A DNA stretch of 64,000 nucleotides, from contig JANCRA010000010.1 in the NCBI GenBank assembly GCA_024362935.1, forward strand, positions 11,400,501 to 11,464,500, written 5' to 3'. This document shows positions 53,965 to 64,000 of the stretch, piece by piece. This DNA comes from Setophaga petechia. Taxonomy: Eukaryota; Chordata; Aves; Passeriformes; Parulidae. The notes beneath the pieces were generated by a model. That model made no database searches and was not told the DNA's origin. It worked only from the letters and a program-made list of their open reading frames with translations. The translations under genes and the position numbers were made by a program. The stretch's first letter is position 1; the number at the start of each line of letters is the position of its first letter.

Positions 53965-54035
53965 AGGTCCGAGTGGAACGCGTTAGACACGCATTCCACA
54001 CAGCGGCTCCAGAGCCCGCCCGCGAGGCGGGCACC
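53965..54035. promoter_or_regulatory. CpG-dense pocket with two short hairpins in intron 1
   Basis: About nine CpGs fall within roughly 65 bases, against an almost CpG-free surrounding. It contains a perfect 7-bp stem GCCCGCC / GGCGGGC around CGCGA (54014-54032), and a near-perfect inverted repeat GGAACGCGT / ACGCATTCC (53975-53983, 53989-53997). It may be a tiny unmethylated island, a regulatory element or an embedded GC-rich relic. No exon or promoter core was recognised. Confidence 0.3.
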
Positions 54036-57000
54036 AAACAAAGTACAAAGGGTCAAGAAGCTCCTCTCAAACAGAGCCCCAGCTTTGAGCAGGAGTCAGG
54101 AGAGCCTGCCCAAAACAACCAAACGTGGTGCACAGCTGCAAAGTGACAGCAAGGCTGCAAAGCCAAGTCATTGCCTGCATCAATGGAATGCTATGGAGAC
54201 AGTTTGAAAATTCGTCAATCAAGCAAGGGCAAATCTCACCATAACTGAGAACCAAATGGAGGGGGGATAACAAGGAACAAAGAAGAACACCTCTAAAACT
54301 AGCAGCAATAACCATGCCTGTATCAGTTAAAATTTCTTACATACAACACTTTCATACACTCAACTACAGTGCGCCCTCCAAGTGATTTTTGTTTTCTTCC
54401 AACTACAGCTTTGCTTCTCTTAACTAGGTCAATGTAGAATGGGTAGAAGAGTTACTAATACCTAGTGGGAAGTTGGAAGACAACTACCTCAAGTTACCAG
54501 GACTATGTTACATTTTGCCTTACAGTCTTCTGTACATTGGAGCATTGTGAATGACAATTTTGATGCAAGTTTCTGGATTTCTGTGACAGTAATGCAGAAA
54601 ACTGTCATGATGGTACTCCAGCTGCAGAACATAACCAAATGGAAATAAAAAGAGAGAACAATTAGGTTATTTCTTGTGTCTTATAATTCAACATGAAACT
54701 CCACACACAAGCAAACTGGGAAATTAATTCAGTGTCACAATAAAATATTCTGTGAGACTTCTATATAGCACTACCACTCTCCAAACACCAACAAGAATTA
54801 CAATCTTTACCAGAACAGTAGATGGACCAAGGATGAAAAATAAGATACACACCAAAAACACAGATTGTTCTCAAGAAAGACACCCTGCAAACAATCTCAG
54901 TTTTTATGGCAAGCTTTATTTCAATCACCCACATTACTACACAGCCATAGCAGTGCAGCATGCAGAAAGAAATCTCAAACAAATCAGTCCCAAACAGATT
55001 GTGGATGCCAGTTCTGAGAAACAAAATACTTTCATTCTCTTCAGTGTACACAGATAATCAGAGCCAGAGTAAACAAACAATACTTTGGAAAACAATTTTT
55101 TCTGGACATCAGTCAGTTACCCTGACTTGTGCTTTGCTAACTTGCAAATTTCAGCAGAAGGATAGCTGAGGAGTTAATGTTGTCATTACATTGTTCTGGC
55201 TAAGGTTTCAAGACTTTATACTGAACTACCAAGGGAAGTTTTTATATGCAAAAATCACCACAAACTTATCACTTAAAAACCACAGTCAAAACAGTGATCT
55301 ATTAGTTTATTCTCAGTTCACTTAACAGAGTTTTCCATGTTTGTACACAAAGGCTGTAACTTCTGTTTGTCTTAAAAGATAAACTGGATTCACCACTCAA
55401 ATTTCATTCAAGATTTATTTTGTATTTAGTTATCTGGCCTTCAGCCCATGGCAGACATCAGGCCCTGCCCAACAATTCACTACCTAATCATGACAATAGC
55501 AAGCATTTTGCATAATTTGTTATTCCACTAAGTCACATCACATTGTGCTAGAGACCCTTCTCCAACAGGGGCCATTATCAAGCACAGGGTACTATTTCAT
55601 ACATCCTGCCAGGCCAGCACAAGGGCTTCTGACAGTGGATTTATTTTTATTTAAATTTTTGCTAACTAGGATTGCAGAAGATGCACACCTCATTTCGGAG
55701 CAGTCCCAAGGGGTCAACAGCCATGTAAATTTCACATCCCAGCACTTCAGGACAAAACAAACTATATCATGTGGATATGCTATCTAAACTGCCAACACCA
55801 CAAAGCACTCCAGAAATTGCAGGGTGTATGGCATTTGTGCTTCACATTATTACACTCTCCATATAATTAATAAAAGTCCACTAAAATATAAAAGGTGAAG
55901 CTCACCATAAGGGAAGAAAGCCATGCAAAGTTTAATTACTAAATAAAAGTAGGCACAATACTTGTCAAGACTAGAATTTATACTGTGTTAAGAGGGGCTG
56001 GAATTTAATGATCTATAACCACACCAAGATAAGAGACAGTAGCAATGCCTGAGTAAATGTTGTCCATAGGACTAAGAACAGACAAGGTGAAAAATCTAAG
56101 TTATCATGATTTATAGCCAGATGACTTCTTAATAAAAATTACAGCAGAGCGAGTTCCATGAAGATATTCCAAATTTCACTGGTGGAATATTAGTTTAAAA
56201 ATAAATACTTTAAATGTTTTGAATTATATATTTTATTATTTAACATTAGATATCCATGTGAATGAACTTTTGCAGCTAAGGAGCAAAATACAGACCTGGT
56301 CTGAATTCATTCTGGTTTGGACCTTAATCCTGCAGTCTCCCTTACTGAGTTCATTCCTACAAGGCTTCATGGATTCAGAACACCCAGCTGGGCACTGAAC
56401 TTCTACAAAGCTGCAAATATGCATGGCACCTCACAGATAAACACAAAGCAAGGCCCTAGGTTTACAAAGCTCATAGACTAAATTGAGACCCTTGCTCCCT
56501 AAAGTAAGGAATAGTATTTTAATCTCTGACACAACCATGTTATTTTATTGTTTCAAGTTTTATACTTAGAGTAGCACAGATCTTTGTGAGGGTAACATAT
56601 AGAAACCATCAACATACAAAACCAGGCCTTTTATCTCTAAAAGCCCTCATAAATATAGGAAAAGAGTTTTCAATAATGTATTTTGAAGAATTTCCAAAAG
56701 TGAAGTTGTTCAACACAACCCTACACAGAAATTTCATAAGACAGCTCAAACACTGTAAACCAGAACATGATTATCTAATCATAGATATCTCGGTATAATT
56801 CAGAGCAAGTCCTTCCAGCATTTTCTCCAGGATGAGCAAACAACTCAATAAAATACAAATGTCAACACAAAGGAACAAGCACTTTACAAGCAGTAGTAGC
56901 AGTTTCTGTAAGCTGAGTTTTTGAGCAGTAACACCTGTGGGTTAAGCAAAGCATCACTCAAGCTCAAAACCTTCAATAAGAACAGAATTGTGACAAAGGA

Positions 57001-57376
57001 GGATCTTCGATGAGCTAAGTACAGCAGGTCTCACAGTTTTGCATCCCACACTCACCCTCCTGTTTCATCTAATCATTGAAAACCACTTTTTTTCCCTCAC
57101 AAATCAAAATTTAAATTTTCAAATTAAAACAAAGGCTGACAGCATCCCCAGGGAAGTGGGAAGAAAGCCTACAGAAAACAAAGTCTGCTCAGAATACACA
57201 TTGCTCTGCCAGGCTCATGTGACCAGCTCTCAGGAATGCTGGCACTGCTCAAGTTATTCACTCAACATAAGCAACAAACAAGAATCCTGGATAAACAAGA
57301 AAACAACATGGAGTGCAGGGTGCTAATGCTGCTACTCCAAAGCTGTAACAGTAGATTTTCATTTAATTGCACATTG

Positions 57377-57382
57377 CAAGAG
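57377..57382. repeat. Target-site duplication CAAGAG, left copy
   Basis: Six bases directly before the LTR terminus, identical to 57764-57769 on the other side. The right copy directly follows the LTR terminus. Confidence 0.85.
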
Positions 57383-57763
57383 TGTCACAAGGGTTTGCAG
57401 GACGAGAGAGAGACGAGAATCTTGATTCTATGATCAGAAGGCTTGATTTATTATTTTATGATATATATTTAACATTATGACTATACTAAAAAGAAATAGA
57501 AAGGAAAAGGCTTCTTCAGAAGCTGGCTAAGCTAAGAATAGAAAAGAAAGAATGAATAACAAGGCAGCTGGCTCCAACAGAGAGCCAGAGCTAGTCTGGC
57601 GTGACAGGTCAATAAATCTAAACATTTACAGAAGACCAATCACGGATGGACCTGTTGCATTCCACAGCAGCAGATACTAATTGTTTACATTTGTTGCTGA
57701 AACTTCTCAGCTCTAGCAGGAAAAATCCTAAGAAAGGATTTTTCACAAAAGGTGTGTGCGACA
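57383..57763 (-). mobile_element. Solo LTR of an avian endogenous retrovirus, with 6-bp target-site duplication
   Basis: A 381-bp element in minus orientation that begins TGTCGCAC and ends CTTGTGACA, so the termini form the imperfect inverted repeat TGTCRCA typical of LTRs. It is flanked by a perfect direct repeat CAAGAG (57377-57382 and 57764-57769), the mark of integrase insertion. A 6-bp duplication is usual for ERVK-like (class II) elements. Inside, on the minus strand, are an AATAAA polyadenylation signal (plus-strand 57447-57452), a TATA-like ATATATAT segment just upstream, an inverted CCAAT motif (GATTGG), and a 9-bp-stem hairpin at 57721-57743. No gag, pol or env sequence is next to it, so it is a solo LTR left by recombination. 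From memory it resembles songbird LTR families; the family name was not checked. Confidence 0.88.
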
Positions 57764-57769
57764 CAAGAG
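57764..57769. repeat. Target-site duplication CAAGAG, right copy
   Basis: Six bases directly after the LTR terminus, identical to 57377-57382. The match is exact, which argues that the insertion is not very old or that the site has stayed unmutated by chance. Confidence 0.85.
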
Positions 57770-60700
57770 AACACCAGTCCCAGCAAAAATTCAAAGAGCA
57801 GCAAGTGCAGGCACTGAGCCATCACTCTCTACCTTGGATGGGGTTCTGGAAAGGAAGCACCCAGAAGTGCAATGAAGTCATCTGCCCCTGCTAACCTAAT
57901 CTCTGTGACTAAGAGAAGAAATTCTGAAGCATGAATACAAACCAGGATCAAAAGTATATGAGGTATACAAAGAATATTTAAAGATGACATACTTCAGTCC
58001 TTCACAAAACCCTTTCTTAAATGCTCTTGCCTTGTACGAGCCTTTTTAATATTTTTAATTATTGCTTTTCACATTTTGTTAGGTCTCCTTTCCCATTCAT
58101 ATCTTGTAGACTCAGAGAGCACAATGGCTTCTAAATTGAACTTCCTGACAGCAAGAACTAGAATTACAGAACAAGGGATGGAAAAATTAGAATGAGAATT
58201 TCATTTCAAATGAACTTAAGTAAATATACTTGTTATCTAACCACTTTGGCCTTTGCATCAAGACGATGGAGACAACTGCTGTTGGAGAAGCATATAATAA
58301 TAATAACGGAAGAGAAATACAATCAAACTTTATTAAGCATATTCTTACTGACAATTTACTGTAGACTTAAATTAAATTTGTTAGAGGATTTCCTTAAAGT
58401 ATTTCCAATAAATTATTTTTATTAATTATATTTAAAATGACATAGATAATTTGCTTTTGAGGAAAAGATTATCTTGCCATTTTGTAAAAATATAACATTG
58501 AAATAAAGCATATAAAGAGGAAAAAAGGTATGTAGGTACATAAAATGAAATTGTCTAATGACTGGTGTACATAGAAGAAGAAATCAAATAACCATAGAAA
58601 TGGATATTTTATTTTTTTCCTCCCGCAATGAAGTAAGAAAATCATCTGTTTATATGCTTTTTACTGCTAGTGTCCTGTTAAAAGCAAGGTACTCCATAGG
58701 GTTGGAGAGAGACTTGAGACACCACAAGAGTTCGGAAAAAGAGTTTTTAAAACAGTTTCCTCATCTGTAGCCACCATGTTTTAAACCTACCTAATGTTTT
58801 CTCTTACTCAGAAAAACAAGAATTCAATGTACAATGAGAAGATTTGCCTCTCTCCAGGACCTAGACTGTTGGTCCATGGAAAATTGAATCACAACATCTC
58901 AAAGTACACAAGTTTTAGGAAGGGCTTTACCAGCAAAATGAAAGCTTTGAAGTTTTCAGTCCCAAGAGAGCAGCATCCATCTCCTCCCTCTGCAGCAGCA
59001 CTGGGCAGGCAGAGAAGCCCATTTCCCTGCAGCTGTGAGAATAAACTGGAACTCAGGCTTGGATACTGCTAAATCTGAAAGCAATGGAGTCAGATTCTCA
59101 TCTCTCACCTCATCCTGGGGACCCTCACGAACTCAACAGGATCATTCACAGAAACTCCCTGAGCCCACATTTACTGCTTCTCCCCTGCTGTCCCAGCAGG
59201 TGACCAACACACCAGAGCTGCTGCTGCTGCCACTCTCACCCGAAGGGACAGCCCAGAGCCAGCCAGGAGCCAGCTGTGCCTCTGCACTCTGAGCCTCTCC
59301 AGATCATCTCACACACTGCAATGGCAGCGTGCATAACCACTGCCAGAACACCACACACAATCCCCCCAAGTCAACCACAGGTTCAGGTAATCATGACCTC
59401 TCTTTTTACAACATAAATGCATAATTTCCACACCACTCTTTGATGAAGGGACCACAGACTTAAAAAGAGGAAACAATTACAGTCATTAGAATTTCACCCA
59501 AGCGTGAGATTTAATCTCAGGCCATGGTCTTGCCAATGGCTGTGGGGGTCTCAATGGAGACAAAACTGCTCTGTGGGAGAAAAAAATGCCTTGATGATGA
59601 CATTAGTCAGCAAGAGAGACTGAGCTTTGTCTTCCATCCAACAGCACAGTCAAATACAAGGAAACCATTTTCCCTCCCCCTCTTCTGGATCCTAAAAAAA
59701 GAAAGCTACAATTTTGTTTTTCTCTCTGAAATGCAGTTTTTGCATACTTTGGAAAACTTTCTTCCCCAAAGCGATACTGCTGAAAGGCTAGTTTTTAAAA
59801 TAAGAGAAGTAAATTTAAGCATATATAAACATCTACGACAAAAAAAAACATTTCCTATGCCTATCCTTATTAATATGATAGGATAGTTCTATCAACAACA
59901 CTCAAACACTTCTATAGCTTTTTTTACCCAACAAGTTCTTGAAGACCATTTCAAATTTTACATACACAGAGGAATCATATCTTAAGTATGTTCACCTGCT
60001 CTACATTGCATTTAATGGAAACAAGACAGGTAAAACTTGGTCGAAAAAAATTAAGGCAAAGTTTAACAACTAAAAAGTGTTCCTGAGATCCAAGAATACC
60101 AGCTTACAATCATATGCCAATCGTATGTTGCATTCCAAATAAAACAGAAAACAAAGGAAAACTTAAGTACAAAAGACAACAATATTAAATTCGTTTTTCC
60201 AGTACTGCATGAAAAAACCTGTTTGAAGTGCACAAAAGAGTCATCATCATCCCTTCTATAACATGAAGTAAAAAAGGAATTTCTCAACAAAACCGCAAGT
60301 CTAAATGAATCACCTCTTCTTTAGAGCCTGAGGTGAGGGAGCCTGGATTTTTACCCAGATCAATATAAATCTCAAAATTCAAACTTCAATTTTTATTCCC
60401 CCTTATCATTCTTTACCTCCAGGATGCTCCTGAATACAATTTCTTCATTTTTATTTAAGCTACACTGTCTATTCCATTTCCTCTCCTTCTACTATCCACC
60501 AATTCCTTCTGCTGCTCCATTAAACATAAATACATATTCATTATTGTTTGTCTGGTCCCAACTACCCCTAGTGTTGCTAATGCTGATAATTACAATCTAA
60601 TGTAGGATTAATCAGCCTAAGTTTGAAACTGAGATTGTCATTCAATTTGGAAGCCAATACAAACCATTTCATGTTCACTTGAAGAGATTAGATAAACTGC

Positions 60701-62350
60701 TTGAGAACATTTTGGTAAAATAATTGATAAGTAGATAGGAAATAAGAATTACTGGTATTTACTTAGCCTGCAACACTTTCTGGAAGCAAATAGTTTAAAG
60801 GAAGCACTTCAGAACAGCTCCCTAATCTGAATTTCACAGATAGCACAAGGAATATTTTCTCACAGAAAGCAGCGTGTCTCTGCAATCCCAGCTATTGGAG
60901 TCTCTTTGCTGAAGCTCACAAAGGTAATTTTAACTCAGTTTTACCCCATGATGAGCTGAGACCCACAGCACACAACAGGTTCAAGAATCCAGCTGGAAAT
61001 GGCCACTGCAAAACAGCTGTCCTTGCCCTTCAGCTTGCCAGGCCAACCTTAGGGTTCCCAGACAGAAAACTCACTGCCACAAGGAAAAACAACTTGACTA
61101 CACTTAAAGGACTTTAGCAATGTGAGTGCACAGGTTTGGTTTGCACCCTTAGTGAGATCTGTTGCATGTCTGCTTTACAATTATAACCTCAATTCTCCCA
61201 TCCACATTTTGTTTTTCTAGGGGTTTTTATAAACAGTACTTTACAACAGCCACACAAAAGCATGTATTATTTTAAGTACAAAAACCCCAAAACAAATATA
61301 TCAAGAAAATTCAGTTCATGGCTCCATCAAGCTAACTAGCTATTAAAAATAGGTTTATACATAAGCAACATATCCTTCTGCTTATATCTAGCATCTACTA
61401 ATTGAAGACAACTTTTAAATCAAGATGCAGAACCAATACAGTAGAATCTTATAAGGCTGGTTTGTTGATTAGCAGATCACTGAGTTGCTCAATTGTACTG
61501 TTTAGCAAGCAAGCATATCCATCATCAGTAAAAATGCTACTTTGGAAAATGTGCTTTAAATTTACTTTGACAAGGGTAATTTTAACTATAAATATGCTCC
61601 ATATTTTACAGTAACTTGTTCTAGATTTTATGCAGTTATTTATAATACTTCACTACATTAGCTAATATTTTAAAGCATCTAAAAATTGATTAACAAATCT
61701 TCCCTGCTCTTCCAAACAGCTTACAAAATAATTTAAAGCAAGAATAAACATGAAGCAAAAGTGAAAAGTGGTTATTTGATGAATGCTTGCACACAGTATG
61801 CTGGAACAAAGAAATTCTGTTTTAAACCAATAACAAAAATGATCAAGCAGACTTGAACAGCATAATTACAGTGCTTGGTTATTAAGTTTTCCCGAGAAGC
61901 TGTCATGGTTTTGTGTTAAATAACAAAGTGTCAAATAGCACAGTTTTGTTGTATACAAACAAACAAACACAACCACTCAGAAGCTCTGTAGAAAAATTAT
62001 CATACATTAGCAAGGGACAATTTCACATTCAAAAAAGTTTCAATAAAAGCACTCCTGGTTAAAATCTATACTTTAGATTGAGAATTCCATTGTAAATCAT
62101 ATGTTCCAAACATGAAATGCACAATTATTTTTATTTTTTAAACCCCACACAGAAACCAGTACATTTCTGACAGGATTCTAAGAAGCAGAAGAGAATGTGA
62201 CTATTCACTATAACTTTTGATAACAGGAGAAAATGGGTCTCTTGCTCCTTGTAAACTACTTGACCCAGAAAACAAACAGAAGACTCCTCCTGCTTCAGTC
62301 TCCAATATTGCCTAAGAGTTGTGGTGTAAGTTTAGGAAGTTGTTGAATGT

Positions 62351-62402
62351 GTAACTTTTACAGCAATATCAGCTGTACATTTAGCTGTAACTTTTACAGC
62401 AA
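62351..62402. repeat. 36-bp-period duplication around GTAACTTTTACAGCAA
   Basis: The 16-base word GTAACTTTTACAGCAA is present at 62351-62366 and 62387-62402. The sequence between copies contains AGCTGTAC, and TTTACAGC follows once more after the second copy, which gives the segment a loosely repetitive look. Confidence 0.7.
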
Positions 62403-64000
62403 AATTTACAGCTTCAAGTCAAAATTGCAGAAAAGAGCACAGAACAGAAATAACAGTAATCCCACTGTCACATCACTCACAAAACCCACAAAAACAAGTA
62501 ATGCAATACATAGAAAGTTAAAGCTATTACATTTGATATAGACAGATAAAACCTCCATAAGCCCCATCTTTTAAAGAACCCTGATACACCTCCCCAAGTT
62601 TCATTCTACCCAATATCACACAACAAAGCCTATTTCACACAGTAGTGGTTCAGAGCAGATTTAGTACAACTAGCTTCCTTTTACCCAGTTAATAAAATAC
62701 ATGGGGAAATGAGGAAGGAAATAAAAGACTTGTGCACACTGAATTCCATGGTTCCCACATCAAACCAGTTGTTTTTTCTCACCTGTTACCTGTGTCTCAT
62801 GTCATGTGTAAGACAACAATATACACATTTTTATTGCCTGAGGTATAAAAAGAACAACCCAAATTATAGATGAAATAAGACTAACCTTCCTTAAAACACA
62901 GAGGATGTTTTCTTTAAGAACGAGAAAATTAACCCGGAGTTGTGTTCCCAATCGTGTACTTAATTCTGTTTCGATTCACAGTGAGGTCACTCCCCCCAGG
63001 CTGACCTGTTACCCGAGTACTTATCCCTAAGATCCTGCAATGCAAGCAAACACTGCCCTCTTGTGCACTGCAACATCCAGGAGACAAAGTTCCATTTCGA
63101 GGGTTGTGGAGATCATGCAGTGTTTTTATACTGCTTGCCCTTCTTCATGCATAGCTCCTTAATTAAAAAAAAAGTGGCTTTCATTTTAAAATGTCAACAA
63201 AAATACTCCTTCGTGTTGTCAGACAAGTATCTGGCACCAGCCAAATTATAGTGACTTAAAAAAAAGACACTCTTTCAATTTCATTTAAGGAAATAAAGTT
63301 TATTTGAAATTTTAATACAAAGCAGTGTCAGCAATTCACAAGCACCATGAACCCAAAGAGTCTCTCTCATAGGTTTTAGAAAACATTCCCACTAGTGCAA
63401 GCTGAACTCCCTTAACAAGTACTTCCATAACATCAACCACAACATCAAGATTTGTGGATAGGAATTACATTACACAAGATGTATGTTAATTTTATTCTTT
63501 TTCTACCAGAACAGGGTTCATTATGTTACTCTCACTTCCAACTGGCAGCCAAAGATCTCAAGGCTCTCTGGTGACTCCTCTCTGAATAGAATGATATCCA
63601 TTAAATACAAGGCACTCTTTCCCTCCAGAGGTTTCCCTTCATTTGACATCTGTACTCAACAGCAAGTCATCCACATAGATATCTACAACTATAAAACTCT
63701 ACTTGCTCACTCACCTAGAATAGAAAAAAAAAAAAACCCAAACTAAACCAAGAACTGTCACATCTTCACAAAGACCTCAACAAACAAAAACTCACATTGA
63801 CAGAAGGGTGTTTTCATGACAGTAATGCAAAGGCAACCCGAGTTTACAAATCCTCTTAAAAGCTTATAACAAACTCAGCAAAACAACCAATCTGTGATAA
63901 AAGGTGGGGTTTTTTTGTGATATGTTAATCTTACAAATAATCTGCATCTGACTGAATTTGAATGCTGGTAGCAAGACTGCATTTCCCTTGATCTCCCAAG

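Larger units (their letters stand above)
1..64000 (-). other. EEFSEC: EEFSEC gene body, internal part (exons 2-5 and introns 1-5)
   Basis: The whole window can be read as the inside of one gene on the minus strand. Four exons lie in protein order from high to low coordinates, and their splice phases agree: intron 1 is phase 1, intron 2 phase 2, introns 3 and 4 phase 0, and the exon 5 donor phase 0. The product, eEFSec, is a GTPase that brings selenocysteyl-tRNA to in-frame UGA codons together with SBP2 and the SECIS element of the mRNA. It acts in the cytoplasm during selenoprotein synthesis. Exon 1 (GHIDSGKT-type P-loop, DCPGH motif) and the exons after exon 5 were looked for by reading and not seen, so the gene runs past both edges. 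That intron 1 continues to base 64000 and intron 5 to base 1 is inference from this absence. Confidence 0.88.
38841..64000 (-). other. EEFSEC: EEFSEC intron 1 (partial, at least 25 kb)
   Basis: The exon 2 acceptor ctcctccag closes this intron. No sequence with the P-loop or DCPGH motifs expected of exon 1 was seen up to the right edge, so the intron should continue beyond 64000. It holds the solo LTR at 57383-57763, a 38-bp tandem repeat at 46175-46274, a 36-bp repeat at 62351-62402, a CpG-rich pocket at about 53965-54035, and candidate regulatory stretches near 51465-51830, 60580-60760 and 62920-63020. No other gene was recognised. GC-richer patches near 41140-41420, 46600-47000 and 58970-59300 contain only short unrecognised open frames. 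Confidence 0.8.

Noticed and set aside
58970..59300. GC-rich patch with 85- to 92-codon open frames, considered as an exon.
   Set aside because: No conserved protein recognised, and the expected EEFSEC exon 1 motifs are absent.

Overview
The window is a piece of one large vertebrate gene read on the minus strand. Four clean coding exons, each flanked by AG/GT splice sites with matching phases, encode the middle of the selenocysteine-specific elongation factor eEFSec (EEFSEC). By alignment to the human protein they correspond to about residues 106-476 of about 596. The first exon (G1 and G3 GTPase motifs) and the last exons (end of the C-terminal domain, stop codon, 3' UTR) were not found and should lie beyond the right and left edges. 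The DNA is AT-rich and repeat-poor, without Alu- or L1-like sequence. It has the G/T-rich or A/C-rich homopolymer stretches common in bird genomes, and a solo LTR of a type I associate with songbirds. An avian, probably passerine, source is the best guess; it rests on recognition, not a search.

Layout from high to low coordinates, which is the direction of transcription: intron 1, at least 25 kb (38841-64000, open to the right); exon 2 (38633-38840, G4 motif NKID); intron 2, 2.2 kb; exon 3 (36324-36420, G5 region); intron 3, 1.6 kb; exon 4 (34587-34751, start of domain 2); intron 4, 28.7 kb (5912-34586); exon 5 (5270-5911, rest of domain 2, domain 3 and start of domain 4); intron 5, at least 5.3 kb (1-5269, open to the left). 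The four exons total 1,112 coding bases and join without frameshift or stop.

The rest is intronic. It holds a 381-bp solo endogenous-retrovirus LTR with a perfect 6-bp target-site duplication (57383-57763), a second possible short LTR (18172-18331), small tandem duplications, low-complexity runs, and several stretches that look like conserved regulatory DNA by composition and motif content only. In human, GATA2 lies beyond the 3' end of EEFSEC, so intronic elements here could in principle serve a neighbour.

I recognised no second protein-coding gene, no tRNA, rRNA or snoRNA gene and no CRISPR array. The many other open frames are short, lack recognisable domains and look like chance. I found no convincing undescribed system; the best leads are splice-site details and candidate regulatory elements.
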